From positions 5,039,029-5,103,028 of the forward strand of contig OZ007518.1 in NCBI GenBank assembly GCA_963931865.1: a DNA stretch of 64,000 nt, given 5' to 3'. A model generated the notes under the pieces. The model was not told the origin of the DNA and searched no databases. It worked only from the letters and a program-made list of their open reading frames with translations. How positions within the stretch are numbered: the first letter of the stretch is position 1; each line of letters begins with the position of its first letter. Below, piece after piece: positions 20,350 to 32,092 of this stretch. The position numbers were made by a program, and so were the translations under genes. Origin of the DNA: Axinella damicornis (Eukaryota > Porifera > Demospongiae > Axinellida > Axinellidae).

Positions 20350-20727
20350 CTAACTCCTAACCTTGTGTACGTACGATGTACGCGAATCGAGTTGATGATC
20401 TGGCGCAAGTCCAGCTATCGAAGTAGCCAGCGGCTGGCTAGCTATTAAAACTGGGAGTCTTCTTGGCCAGGAAAACACTGGAAGGTGAATAGTAAGTTGT
20501 CATAAAGGCTTATATATATGCTGCCGGTTTTTGAAAGATTTGTTGGTATTAGAGTCTAGCTAGCATAGCTGCGTGTCCGTACATATAGACTCTATGATAC
20601 AACGCACTGTAAGGAATGTTCCCAACAGGCCATAGTGTAGCTACAGGTGTTTAAACTCGCTATAATTTAATCAGTCCTGGTATACCGTCACCGTCACCGT
20701 CACGCAGGCCCGTAGGAAGCAATTTTA

Positions 20728-22875
20728 GTAATAATAATAATAATAAATTTTAATGACAATTTGGGGGCCGTGAGACCCATTAGTCAACATGAGTTAAGAC
20801 TATGACCATTAATGCTTTCTTGGCTAACTAGCTAGTGGTTCGTTTCTTTAAGTTCTTTTGGACAAAGGAGGCAGTTAGGTTTATCAGCTTGATGTTTCTT
20901 GTTCCAAGGATGAACTGGAGTCTTTCACTGTTTTGGAGATGTTGGAACGGTTTGTGGTTGTTAGTGCACCAGTTGATCAGCGCTTCTCTGTTGTATTGGG
21001 TGCATTCCAACATGAAGTGTTCTTCATCTTCAATTACATTACATGTCGGGCAAAGGCGATCTTCCACTGGGATGGGAGGTCTGTGATACCGGCCAATCTC
21101 TATCATAAGTTGGTGTGAGCTAGTTCTCAGTCTGGTTAGAGGAATTCTCAGGTGTCGGGGAAGATGCAGGTAGGGCTCTTGTTCGAAGGTAGATTTGAAG
21201 GTCCTGTATGATCTTAGTTTCCGTGAGCCTAACAGGTCTGCTTTCCATTGTTGCAGAAACTGGTCAGTAAGCCTTTGTTCCAGCTCTTTCAGGAAATGAT
21301 TCACATCTTCAGCCACTTGCATTGGGTTAAGCCAAATAAAAGAGAATCCCGCTTTGTCAAGGACAGATTTAACTGATTGAGCCCAGGGGCTGAGGTTGTC
21401 CGATACATTGCTGCAATACGCTTCAATCAGGAGGCGGGGGGTATCCCAACGGGTTGTGAGCCGGAGCCAGTATTTCACCGCACTTAGTTCTCTACGAATC
21501 TTGAGTGGGTATCTGCCCAGCTCACCATAGCAGGCAATGTTGCATGCTGAGGTTGGAACTCCTAAAATATATTTGCAAAAGCCTCTTTCGATCTTATCCA
21601 AGCCATCTTTCTCCGAGTGGAACCACACTTCGCTTGCGTACTCCATTATTGGGCGAACGAGAGAGTCGAATAGGTGGAGGAGTATGGATGGGTTAGGGTG
21701 GAGCATTGATTTTGACTTTCTCATTAAACCAAAGATTGCTTTCTTTGCTTGGTTGGCTAAGGTCAGCACTGCAGGTTTTAGAGAACCATTCGTGCTAAGA
21801 AGAATTCCTAGATACTTGTAGGACGAGCCATAGCTCAATGGTTCTTGGTTGATTGTAAAAATCTGAGTTGTGCTAGCTCTCTTGGCTGAGAAGATAAGGA
21901 CTTTGGTCTTTTTGTTGTTTATTTGCAGATTCCACTTGGTGCAATACTCTGCTAGTTTGTCAAGCGTGCTCTGAAGGTCTTCCGCAGAGTGAGCCAGGAT
22001 GACCAAATCGTCTGCAAACTGGATGGTTCTTAGTTTTGAGCAGCCCAAGTCCACCCCGTCGGGACCGTTTGGGCTGAGATAACTTTCTAGATCCGCAATA
22101 TACAGACTGAACAGAAGTGGGCTTAAATTACAGCCTTGCCTAACACCTTTTTCACATGGGAATGGCTTAGACATTCCCGAGTCGGATCGAACTACTGAGG
22201 TGGCATTTCTGTATATGTCTTGCAGCAACACCAGCAGCTTCATACTCAGGCCTGCTTTGGTCAGTTTCAGCCAGAGTTTGTCATGGTTGATGGAGTCAAA
22301 AGCTTTTCTGAAGTCCACGAAGCAGGCATACAGAGGCTTGTGTTTCTTCTTGTAGAGATGCATCACTGAAGTGAGGGTATAGATAGCGTCAATTGTTCGG
22401 CGGCCTTCTCTGAAGCCAAATTGGGAGTCGTTTATCAAGTTAGTGGACTCAGCCCAGTCAAGCAACCTCCTGTTGATTACTGAAGTGAATATTTTCCCTA
22501 TCGTGTTTAGTAGGGTGATACCCCTATAGTTACTGGGGTCAGATTTGGCTCCACTTTTAAAGATCGGCTTGATGATGCCTCGCTTCCATTGATCCGGATA
22601 TGAACCCGTCTCTAGAATTTGATTGAACAGATCTTTCAGGAATTCTTTCAACTTGCCATTGAAGCACTTATACATGTCCGTTGTGAGGCCGTCCCAACCT
22701 GGGGCTTTGCCCTTTTTCAGTTTTTTTATAGCCATTTCGATTTCATCGACGGTTATCTCACAGTCTGTCCATGGGTTAGTATCAGATTCTGTTATGGGCA
22801 CTTCAGTTTGGTCAGGCGTAGAGCGCTTTTGAGCGATGAGATCGTGGCAGCGCAATCGACCAAGAAGCGGAGCAT
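20728..22875 (-). mobile_element. 5'-truncated LINE with intact RT-to-C-terminus reading frame
   Basis: The open frame runs from about 22870 to 20828. RT blocks appear in order: AIKKLKKGKAPGWDGL, YRGITLLNTIGKIF, FGFREGRRTIDAI, CFVDFRKAFDSINHDKL, VRQGCNLSPLLFSLY and FADDLVILA, then YKYLGILLSTNGSL and LVRPIMEYASEVW. The C-terminus has a zinc-finger-like CPTC-x8-H-x3-C near the end. No endonuclease is present, so the copy is 5'-truncated, its break falling at a 26-G tract. The 3' end, read on the minus strand, carries a short (ATT)n tail (about 20730-20752). The long uninterrupted frame suggests a recent insertion. Non-LTR type by motif order; clade not determined. Confidence 0.9.
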
Positions 22876-22901
22876 GGGGGGGGGGGGGGGGGGGGGGGGG
22901 G
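22876..22901. repeat. Poly-G tract, 26 nt
   Basis: An uninterrupted G run at the 5' break of the LINE. The minus-strand frame reads through it as polyproline, which falsely extends the ORF upstream. Confidence 0.85.
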
Positions 22902-23385
22902 TCTGGGGCCCCTCCCCCAGGAAAATTTTGACTTTTAGACCTTCTGAGATCGTTTCTGGTGCAATCTTTGGATGAAACTGCAAGATTCAATAGCCAGACT
23001 GAGCATATTATTGGTCCGGCGGCCGCCGCACCTGCCGCACCTACTCCTACGGCGGGCCCTGAACGTATAGAGCGGCTGCGTTTGACGTCACCGGCCGTAA
23101 AACAACCGACGTTATATTCCGTTTCTCTCATGGCAAGAAGCAGTAATTTCTACAGTGATCTCAGAAACGCAAGCCGCTCGAAACTTACGAAGTACTACTG
23201 TGTCAACTATCACCGTAGCGCAGTTACCATGCCGATTAGATCGAGCAGCTACGCGACCTCAAGTACAAGTGAGCTACCAGTTTCCGTCCAGCTGCCATTG
23301 AACTCCATGCGGCCGCGGGGAAGTACTCAGTCACGTGGTTTCGTTACGTCAATGCAGCCGCTCTATAGTACATGCACACTGTCAT

Positions 23386-23387
<2 letters not shown>
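22902..23387. other. Stretch between two retroelements
   Basis: GC-rich around 23010-23110 (GGCGGCCGCCGCACC). A 160-residue plus ORF ending in polyphenylalanine is produced by the adjacent T run. No gene supported. Confidence 0.4.
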
Positions 23388-23428
<41 letters not shown>

Positions 23429-26400
23429 TGAAAAAATGTAATGTGAAGAGCAGGAAATGAATATATAGCTGCAAAGTGAGTTAGAAAACAGTTAAAAATG
23501 TTTTACGAAAATGTTCACAGTGAAATGTTTGCTTCTGCCACAACCAGGTCGGTTGGGAGGGGAGTTTGTTTGAAAGCCCGACCACCTGCGGAGCGTGCCC
23601 CACGTATGCACTGAATTGATGATCTCAGGAGGGCAAACGACAGCTTACATCTCATATACGCTAGTGTGCTGCAGTAAGGTTGTTCCCACTTCTCAGCTAG
23701 CATTGTGGCCAGACGCTTGTACGTGATGTTCGCTGCATTGGCACATCCACCAGAGAGGGACATGACAAGAGGGGTAAACGAACCATGTTCTACCTCTCGT
23801 ACCCGTTGTTCGTAGGCTCTGATCTTTGCTCTCTCGTGTTTCTTGTAGGTGGAGGCAAAGCTTTGTTGGCGATTTGAGGGGGCATGGGGGTTGAATATTC
23901 TCACGTCAAAATACGCCCGTTCAAAGCGACCCCCCCAGAAACCGTTTGCTGCAATGTCCAATCTGGCGCCATCTTCAGTTATTGCAGAGGCACCAGTGAG
24001 GGTTTCACCTGTGATGGGCTGTAATGTCGGCTCAATGCAGACATCGTTACAGACTTCCGACAGCCAGCCACCTACAGTGTCACGGACCTCGTTGTGCCTG
24101 ATGGAGGGGAAACCTCCTTTCGGGCAAGAGAGTGCATGTTCCACGGTGAAGTGGGTCCCACAGGCACAGTTGGTGGGGACGTTTGAGGGAAGCCAGCCAT
24201 ACCTCAAGGCCATAGCATCCCTGAATGCGCCCTTATGGAGTGAGAATCCATAATCTTCGAGGGGGAGGGAGGTTATCCAGGTTGACGCACCCTTCTCCTG
24301 TGCAAGGTCCATGGCGTGTTTCAGTGAAGCCTTCAGGGTGACCTTGAGAGTGGCAGCAGAGGACTTCAAGATATCCTGCCTCTGCTTGCGGACTTCTTGC
24401 TTTGCACCCATTTGGGCTGCAAGGGTATCCCCAGAGTACTCAGTTACTTGACATTTGATGAGGTGACTCAGAGGGGCCGAGATGGAAACAGAGGCATCAA
24501 ATTCTCTGGAAGAAGAACTGGCAGGGTTGACAATGCCAAGCCCTCCAAGACGGGCCGGGCCGGCAGGGCAAAGAGCTCACGTTCCAAGTCGTTTGGTGGA
24601 ACTCTGCCCGTCCAGGCAGGAATGAGATTAGAGTGGATAACATCCTCCAAGGGTTGTAGCAGATGTTCACTAAATGGGGTTGTTCTTGACAGGTAGGTGA
24701 ACTTGTGAACAAAACCATGTGTAAAGGCTGCAAAAGCCGCATGTGGTTGGGTGAGGGCTATGTCTGCCAAACGAAGGAGTTCCTCCTTCCACTCCAAGAC
24801 TTTCTCGGTCACAAACAGCTTGCTGTATTCTTCAGAGCCCAGGGCTGCACCCAGATAAGGCCGACCTTGTGAGGTGATGTTCAAACCGGAGTCCTGAAAA
24901 ATCTCTCTTGCCTTGGGAAGGTGGTGGTCCTTCACTATCAGCCATGTCTTGCTGGCCTTTGGGTGGTAACCAAAGGCAGGACCACAGGAACTGAGCTTAT
25001 CCCACCAGCTCCGGAGTGCTGACAAACTTCCTGAGGCAGACGCGTCATCAGCATACCACACCTGTTTGGTCTCTGGAACGCTGCTCAGATTGTTGATGAG
25101 GGGAATGGTTGCAAGGGCATACAGGGGCATAGCTAGGGGATCACCTTGTGTGGTGCCCTCCTCGGACCAGAGAACCTGGCCATCGATGAATAGCTCAGAG
25201 GGCGCTCGATAGGTGTTGATCAGAATTGTGGCAATGGATGGGCAGAGATGACGAGCATTGCGCAGGGCTACCTGTCGATTTAGCGAATTGAAGGCATTGC
25301 TCGCGTCTACTAGGAGAACAGCCTCTGTATCATTGTTTGAGTAGATGGACCTCATTGCATGAATGGCAGCTTCAATCCCAGAGATTTGGCCAGCGCACAG
25401 TTGCATTGAGCCAGCGGCATCCTGTACGTCTCCTTTGGTGGCAAATAAGACAGCTTTTGCAATGATCCTCCTCGGTGTTTCACAGATCCCAATGGGTCTG
25501 ACACCTGGGCATTTGTCCAGTGCAATCAGGCGGCATGCCAGTAGGGCTGAAATACCTTTTGGGTCAACGAAGGTGGTACAGAGCCTCTTAGCCAGGGTGG
25601 CTAAAGCATGGCACAAATCTTGAGAGGCGGATTTGAACGAGGTGCAGAGTCTTCTCCAGCAGTGGGCATCCATGCCTGAGGGTCCAGCGGCACCCTTGGT
25701 GCGTAAGGCGGCACAGCGAATGCTGCTAGCGGTGATTTGATCGAATATGACAGGATGTGCCTCTGGAGGATCATTGTAGCCCTCAGGCAGGGCATCCATT
25801 GAGACAGGCTCTGGGTGTGGGTGTTTTGAGTATAGGATGTCCAGGACAGACTTCTCACCTTCACCTCCAAGGTCAACCATTTCGTCAGCACTAAGAATCC
25901 CACCCTTGCCGTGCTGTGAGAGCAGCTGTAAGGCCGCATTTATCTTGCCCTGGAACATCAATTTAGAGAAGGTGCGGGCCACGTTGTCATCTTGCTTGTT
26001 ACTGCGCGTGGGGTGCGACTTAGGTAATCTGTTTTGCAGGGCTCGCCCTTCCTCTAATAGGGATTTGAAATCTCCTTTCTTCCAGATGGATAATCGTCTC
26101 GCTAGACAGGCAGAGTGGTCCTTTTGCTTTGATGACTTGAAAGGCTTCTGCAAGAGCAGGATAGGCATGACAGTGCAAGCTTTCAGGGCAATGGATTCCA
26201 GTGTGGAGCCTTCTGCATAGGCTCTGAAGAGCCTACTTAGCTCCAACACAAACCCTTTTCCAGCATTCCCAAATGGAACAGGGAACGTATTCTTCCTCCA
26301 GTGGACAACTTCCGAATAGGTCTCGTCCAAAGAGTGTATTATGCACTCAGAGTCATACTCACCCCAACTGAAAGATGGGTTTGGCATCGGTGAAATAGGG

Positions 26401-26830
26401 GGAAGGGGGGGGGGGGGGGGGGCGGCTCGATATGAGCGGGCAAGTTAGGTAGTAAGTCGCGTCGATGGTGGGCTTCATTTGGGGGGAATTGAGGATGGTC
26501 AGTTTCATGGGTTGTTGTCCTCACAGGTGGGGTGGCAGTTTCACTTGCAACAGCGGCGGAGGGTTCACTCGAGTTAGCAGACGTAAGGGGAGGGGGCTGG
26601 CCTTGAACTGAAAGGGCAGGAAGAACTTGAGCTGTGACAGGTGATTGCAAGGCGGGCGATAGCTTCGTGTTCGAGCAGCAGCCTTTGCGGGAAGGCAGGC
26701 AATTGCTACATTGCCTCCGAGACTTGACACAGACACAATTACTACACTTGCCCCCAGCGTTACAACGACAGCAAAGAGGCATTTTCCTCCACACGTCTTC
26801 CAACCGGTAGTAGTATATACTCATACTTGA
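23388..26830 (-). mobile_element. Near full-length non-LTR retroelement with CXC-like N-terminus, RT and C-terminal zinc finger plus nuclease-like domain
   Basis: Read on the minus strand: 26824-26339 encodes a cysteine cluster (CCRCNAGGKCSNCVC, then QCSNCLPSRKGCCSN) and a Pro/Thr/Ser linker. 26387-24468 encodes RT (DASNAFNSLNRQVALRNAR, EEGTTQGDPLAMPLYAL, VWYADDASASG). 24411-23515 encodes CACGTHFTVEHALSCPKGG, a C-C-H-C finger, and DGARLDIAANGF plus YFDVRIFNPHA, compatible with a PD-(D/E)xK-type restriction-like endonuclease. The 3' end is a 36-nt A tail (T run at 23388-23423 on plus). Two frame breaks separate the parts: one at the 18-G tract (26405-26422), one near 24490. Without them it would be one polyprotein. 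The RT is unlike the neighbouring LINEs. Lineage inferred, not tested. Confidence 0.85.
26405..26422. repeat. Poly-G tract, 18 nt, at a retroelement frame break
   Basis: Minus-strand polyproline linker between the CXC-like region and the RT region. A length change here alone would account for the frame difference. Confidence 0.8.
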
Positions 26831-26891
26831 TACTATAATTGCCGAGCGCCTTAGCGCGAGGCAACTAATCGTGCAGCGTAGTCACATCGCG

Positions 26892-26893
<2 letters not shown>

Positions 26894-26940
<47 letters not shown>
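26894..26940. repeat. (TA)n microsatellite
   Basis: About 23 TA units directly 5' (on the minus strand) of the retroelement. Confidence 0.95.
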
Positions 26941-26945
<5 letters not shown>

Positions 26946-28342
26946 ACACTTTAATTGCGAGGGGCAGGGGGCGCCCGGGCGGTTGCATCCGCTGCGGTTT
27001 CTGTGGTCCCGATACGTGCACGTACTGCGCGTGCGAAATGCAGAGTTGAGAAAGAAGCGATCTATACAGGGAAAAGTGACACTGCCTCAGAAGAGAGTAA
27101 GGCAAAGGAGATCGAGAGTCTGACAGATTGACGAAGAAGCGATGTATACAAGGAGAGTTTATCGGAGACAAGTAAGACAAACGTTTAGTCTAGGCCATGG
27201 TACGTACATATAGAGTGTTGACAGTGTCGAAGGGTGTAGAACCTCGCTAACGTCTTCGTATTCTTCCTGGCAACGCTTAAGCGCTTAGCCATCTTCAAAC
27301 AACTAAACTTCGCACGATGAACTGACTTTAATTTCGCACCTTCGCACAGGAAACCACGCCTACTATTACAGATTGTGAGCGTGCGCGAGGCACAGACACT
27401 GCGCATGCGTATTCCTAGTATTATACTTGATTAAAACACTTCTGGCCCGCGAGACTTCTGATAGTGTCAGCAGTGGGTCACCTGGTGATGCAACACCTGC
27501 TGATGCAATGGACTGACCTGCTAAGGTAAGGACTTTCCCGGGGGAACTCCCACTCTGAACCTTGATTAAATATAAAATGCTGCAATAGCGCAGCGCAAGG
27601 TAGTTGAGTGTATTCCAGCAACTTGCAACCTGCCACTTGTTGAAAGGCGCGACCATCAGCCCTGTGCAGACAAGTGAGCGACTCTCTATACGTATGATTC
27701 TTGCTGGTATAGACCCTATATAATTTTGGTAGCAAACGTTGTGCCCTTATATAAAGTGAGACATATATACACCAGCCGACTTAGCAATTAGCTACATAAA
27801 GACTCTAAAATCGACTTCAACATCCAACTGACATCCATGTCATAGTCGCAGTAATACTGTATGATTATAGCAGTAGCTAGTAGATCACACATTATATTCA
27901 GTTGCGACATTCGGGCCAGTGGGTGACAGTGACAAGCCACAACCCAGATAAACGGTAACGAGGAACAGCCACATTTGTAGTAGCTCGAAAAAGCGCTTGC
28001 TCGATTTTTCCGAATCTGCAGTATGCTGCTCTGAAGTCATCATGCATGGGTCGGAGATCACGAACGATCATGTACTCGCAGAAATCGAAGATCGACGCCA
28101 CGGCGTGCCGAATCCAAACCCAGCGGCACGTTTTGCCGTAGGACTAAAGCTGTTACCTCGTGTTACCAGTATTTCATTTGCTGCTATAATGATGATCATT
28201 CACAAAAAATTAATAATTATATACAAGTTTATTATGGAGCCCATGGTCACGCGCTCACCGTACGCGGCTCACTGTATTTCTCTGTAACAGCCACGTAGCT
28301 ATTAAAGTGAATTTAGTCGTCTGGCTTGCGAGACGATTTTTC
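26941..28342. other. Stretch without a clear gene
   Basis: Several short minus ORFs without recognised features; one protein-like minus ORF (27898-28101) is listed separately. Nothing else supported. Confidence 0.4.
27898..28101 (-). CDS. Unrecognised possible terminal exon
   Basis: The minus frame is open from at least 28125 to a TGA at 27898 and reads protein-like: IFDFCEYMIVRDLRPMHDDF, then CRFGKIEQALFRATTNV and VTVTHWPECRN. An ATG lies inside at MIVRDL. A possible upstream start for a minus-strand gene is ATGGCA followed by the perfect donor GTAAGT at about 29086-29092, but no chain of exons was established. Confidence 0.25.
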   Translation of the reverse strand: MASIFDFCEYMIVRDLRPMHDDFRAAYCRFGKIEQALFRATTNVAVPRYRLSGLWLVTVTHWPECRN

Positions 28343-28495
28343 GCATGCATAGATGTTATGTATGTCAGCAGTAGCAGGTGGACTGAGTGTATGCAGTGTG
28401 CCTCATCAAAGCTGGACAGAAACAAAGGTACGTATTCCTGATGTTGAAATCTCAGTCCACCTGCTACTGCTGACATACATAACATCTATGCATGC
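28343..28495. repeat. Perfect 45-bp inverted repeat with 63-bp loop
   Basis: 28343-28387 (starting GCATGCATAGATGTTATG) is the exact complement of 28451-28495. Both arms lack mismatches, so it is either recent or maintained. No TIR-family similarity elsewhere in the window was noticed. Confidence 0.9.
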
Positions 28496-28524
28496 TGCTG
28501 ACAAGGGCTTCTGTGCTAAGAGTG

Positions 28525-28549
28525 CCCCCCCCCCCCCCCCCCCCCCCCC
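28525..28549. repeat. Poly-C tract, 25 nt
   Basis: Uninterrupted C run 30 bp after the 45-bp inverted repeat. Confidence 0.85.
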
Positions 28550-29756
28550 GTTCCACCCTTCTGCCGACGTCTCCAACCTGATTTTCGGCACTAACCTGAT
28601 TTTCGTCACTGCTAACGCCTACGCCTCACTGCCATTATGCTGTACAGTGTGAAGATTGATATAGGTGTCTAACAGTTGTTATCAACAGCTTGTTTGTCTG
28701 TGTAAATGGTTCAGTCTTGGAAAATGTTAACTGGTTAATGCTTGGTATTAAAATTTTTATAACAGCTTTTGTACAACCGTTGCAATAAAATAAGCCTGTT
28801 TTGACCATAAACTAGCTAATATCTTCTGTCTACCGCGTTGTATCAAAATTTCCAAGACAGATCCTACCTGAGGTGACCGGGCAGACTGTGGCTGGGTAGG
28901 TCAGACCAGTTAAGGACGCGCAAACTGTATAGCATAACGGATCCCTTTCCAGGGCTTGAGCGCTCAATACGTAGCCATTGTTAACAATACGGATTATTAT
29001 TTCCGGATACATTCCGCATATTAAGAGACAGCTGCTACTGTGAGTCCAGTGCGCACGATCGACCAACACACAACGCTTCACTTACTGCCATGGCAGCTGA
29101 AGATCCACGTGCACAGCGAACTCTTCTTTCCGTCGTTCTTATCCTTCGAGCGTGTTAAACGTGCGAGCGCTCCACTGCGCTCGAGCTTTGTTTTTCTATG
29201 ACGTCACGGCGAATATACCACATTTTCTAATTATCAGCAAGCATTCGCTTTTCGTAGACTGTCCTTATTGTAGCTGAGAATGCCGTCATAGGGCTCACTG
29301 CAATGACTTTCTTTCCCATGACACTGCCACCCTATATATATACACCCAGGAGGCAGGCATATCTATGAATCTACAGCACAGCAAAATTCCACTACCCATC
29401 GCAGTTGACAGTTAACACAGCTTGGCCTTTTACGAACTCTCTGAGCTGTTCTGACTGCACTGTATAGAACTATTAGTTTGTTGTAATCACTTTGTTGAAT
29501 GTACGTGTGCGCGCGCGTGCGCATGGCGTCAACATTCCAAACATCATTAGCTGCTAGATTAAGCCCTCTGATATTCCGTGGAGTACTAATTTTTCTGTAC
29601 CAACTTGACCAGACCCTCCTTGCACGTGCGTGATACATAGGTGTAGGAACAATTTCACTTTGAGGGGACTGACCATGCACTTGTGCCTAATACTTGAATT
29701 GCATGTGACCATAATTGAATTGCATGTGACCATAATTGAGCCTTGAACTTGGAAGT
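28550..29756. other. Stretch without a clear gene
   Basis: No gene supported. A two-copy direct repeat (ATTGAATTGCATGTGACCAT) lies at about 29697-29735. A minus-strand start-plus-donor (ATGGCA/GTAAGT near 29090) may be a first exon, with no confirmed partner. Confidence 0.4.
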
Positions 29757-29766
29757 ACAGCTATCT

Positions 29767-29870
29767 TAGCCTCGTTCCCAGTCCCACACCCAGCTTTTCG
29801 TCGCTTGCAGTATGGTAAAGCGGGGTATTGCAAGCGACGAAAAGCTGGGCGATGGCCTGGGAGTGAGGCT
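29767..29870. mobile_element. 104-bp foldback element with 10-bp target duplication
   Basis: Ends TAGCCTCGTTCCCAG and CTGGGAGTGAGGCTA. The inner arms CCCAGCTTTTCGTCGCTTGC and GCAAGCGACGAAAAGCTGGG pair fully around a short loop. ACAGCTATCT flanks it exactly at 29757-29766 and 29871-29880. Confidence 0.9.
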
Positions 29871-29880
29871 ACAGCTATCT

Positions 29881-30522
29881 AGATTAACAGACAACAACAG
29901 AGTAAGCCGTCAGACTATGTTGTTGATTCTGCTCTTCAACTAGAAGCCATCAAGCATCTTAGGAAGGATTTTTGTTCCGTAAATAGTTAGAATATTGACT
30001 GCCCCCAACCTCCCCCCCCCAAGGGGTAAGTTGTAGTGTATAAATATATCTTTCATGGCTACACCATTTGGTCCACCGCAAAAGCAATTCATGATTGATT
30101 CACAGAGTGGTTACCCTGGTTACAGATAACCAGAATCTGATAAAAGAAGTTTACTTTGGGGTTCAGAGACTAATTGCATAAGGCAACTTGAGGCCAGATT
30201 ATCTACAGGACTTACAACCATAATTGTGAACATCTGTCACGGGACCTGCTGCCATCAAGGGCATGACAAACTCCATGACAACCACTGGTTGTAGTGACCT
30301 TGCAGTGTACATTCTCAAGATTGTCAGTGATCGAGGTGATCTGGGCCAGTTGCCTTTGCATGCAGGTGTCTTATGCAAAAGTCTATAGTACCAAAGTAAA
30401 CTCTCTCATCACTAAGTCTTTGTCTCTTCAGCTTGTCTGCAGCTAAAGTAACTGCTGTGACATGCTGTGTGGTTAAAGCGACCAGTTAGTTTTTACAGTG
30501 AATTAATTTGTTAACCAGTGGT
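29881..30522. other. Stretch without a clear gene
   Basis: No gene, repeat or RNA was recognised. Confidence 0.4.
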
Positions 30523-30531
30523 TCCAGTTCA

Positions 30532-30629
30532 TAGCCTAGTTCCCAGTCCCACACCCAGCTTTTCATCGCTTGCAGCTTTACCGTACAGCAAGCGACGAAA
30601 AGCTGGGCGATGGCCTGGGAACGAGGCTA
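30532..30629. mobile_element. 98-bp foldback element with 9-bp target duplication
   Basis: Same inner arms as the 29.8-kb copy (CAGCTTTTCATCGCTTGC / GCAAGCGACGAAAAGCTG) but a different loop. The ends are TAGCCTAGTTCCCAG and CTGGGAACGAGGCTA. TCCAGTTCA flanks at 30523-30531 and 30630-30638. Confidence 0.88.
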
Positions 30630-31010
30630 TCCAGTTCACATATTGATCAATAGTTGACTAGTGGCATCCATGTAATGTCGACAACATGCATGCACAAACA
30701 TATACTTTTGCAGTATTGAATTTCAACCACCCCGAGCACTTTCTCCCATTTGTCATTCCACTTCCGCAGCATATTTGTAGGTGACACCCTCATTTACGGT
30801 CATGTAAATTTTGAAAGTTATGCACCAGAACTATGACTGCAATCATCAGTCTGCATGGTGTAACCTATTGTACCAATATTAGCAATAAGCTGCTTATCTT
30901 CGAAGCCATATATATAGCTACACAATGTGAAACACAGGCTGGCACTGCACTGTCCACTTACGCAGGAGAATTTGTTTGAAGCTGCTGGAACTCACCCTTC
31001 AGTTAAGAAA

Positions 31011-31517
31011 ATGGAAAATGGCCTTTCACAAGAGGAGAGGTACTTATTGCTATTTTTCATATTTGAAATGCTATCAAATAACATGTAACCTTTCCCTACA
31101 TTAGAGATATGGTCACTTCTCCACAAGAGCAAACACTTGCTGATTCTGCTTGTAAGGGTGAGTTGACAGCAATTTGACTTCTTGAAGTACAGCATACTAT
31201 GTGTGTTATTAGTGATTTCTATTCTAGATTCGATCCCCACTGTCAGGGAAGTTGTCAATGAAACCAAGGAAGTGACAAGATGGTTCTCACTTGGCATACA
31301 ACTTGAGATTAAACCTGAGGATCTGCATCAGATTGGAGATAAGTACAGCAGTGACACTGAACAATGCAAAACTGAAGTGGTGACCTTCTGGATTCGTAAC
31401 ACGCGCAAGTGTACATGGGGCAGACTAGCAAATGCTGTAGAAAATATGGGAGGACACTCCAATTTGGTACATACTCTGAGGAAAAGTCATGGCAGCTCAG
31501 GTATGTTAAGGCAATAA
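31011..31517 (+). CDS. Death-domain protein, three exons (possibly the 5' end of a larger gene)
   Basis: Exons 31011-31039, 31105-31157 and 31228-31500, with GT-AG introns of 65 and 70 bp and consistent phases. The start reads MENGLSQEERDMVTSPQEQT. Exon 3 encodes a Death-type six-helix domain: VVNETKEVTRWFSLGIQLEI, KPEDLHQIGDKY, VVTFWIRNTRKCTWGRLANA and VENMGGHSNLV, with the usual W in TWGRLANAVE. Exon 3 either reads through to TAA at 31515-31517 (ending GMLRQ) or splices at the GTATGT donor at 31501 in phase 1. That phase matches the incoming phase of the exon at 51591, so this may be the N-terminal domain of that gene. Death domains mediate homotypic signalling-complex assembly in apoptosis or immunity (established). 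Confidence 0.75.
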
Positions 31518-32084
31518 TTTCACGTAACATGGATAGAGTGCGGAATTACATTATTGATTCACGGACTATACCTTTCGGTACAGCTGTGTTGCGTGCAGTG
31601 CTGTGTGGCTCTTGTTTCTGTGATCTGAAGTAGCTATCAGTCTTCTGTTAGTCGCTTGTTTTTTGAAAGGCTTTTGAGTGTAGGAAAGAGCATCAGTGAA
31701 ATAAAAAGTTAAGGCAATTAAACTTTGACCCCAACAATAAAGTACCTGTAAGCATCTTATCAAGGTAACACTTGCTAGTAATAATCTACAATCTATTATT
31801 TTGCTATGCTACCTTGTTAGGCTAACCACACAAAGGCATCAGATTGACTATACTTGGTAATGTTGTTATTATGACATAGGGTAGTGTATGTAATTTTTGA
31901 AGTGCACCGAAGTGCCAAGACAGTGCTGGATGCGTGGTACGTGGTCGGTATCATTCGCAATGTGCACACACAAGTGTGCTGTCAAACAGCCTTCAAGTAG
32001 ATCCTCAAAAGTGATTACGGGTTTGCTTGGCTGCTCATGAATCTACTTAACATAACTGGCTACTCACTCATCCATACACAGTGT
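31518..32084. other. Stretch after the Death-domain exons
   Basis: Probably intronic or intergenic. A possible acceptor (CGGTACAG at about 31580) followed by 16 codons and TAG is weak. Nothing else seen. Confidence 0.35.
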
Positions 32085-32092
32085 GGCATTAA

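Noticed and set aside
22902..23131. N-terminal extension of the 20.8-23.1 kb LINE ORF
   Set aside because: The frame crosses a 26-G tract and reads low-complexity Ala/Gly/Pro sequence; RT homology starts only after the tract.
29363..29680. 105-residue minus ORF
   Set aside because: No motif, no splice sites and Arg-rich composition following GC-rich DNA; overlaps no conserved feature.
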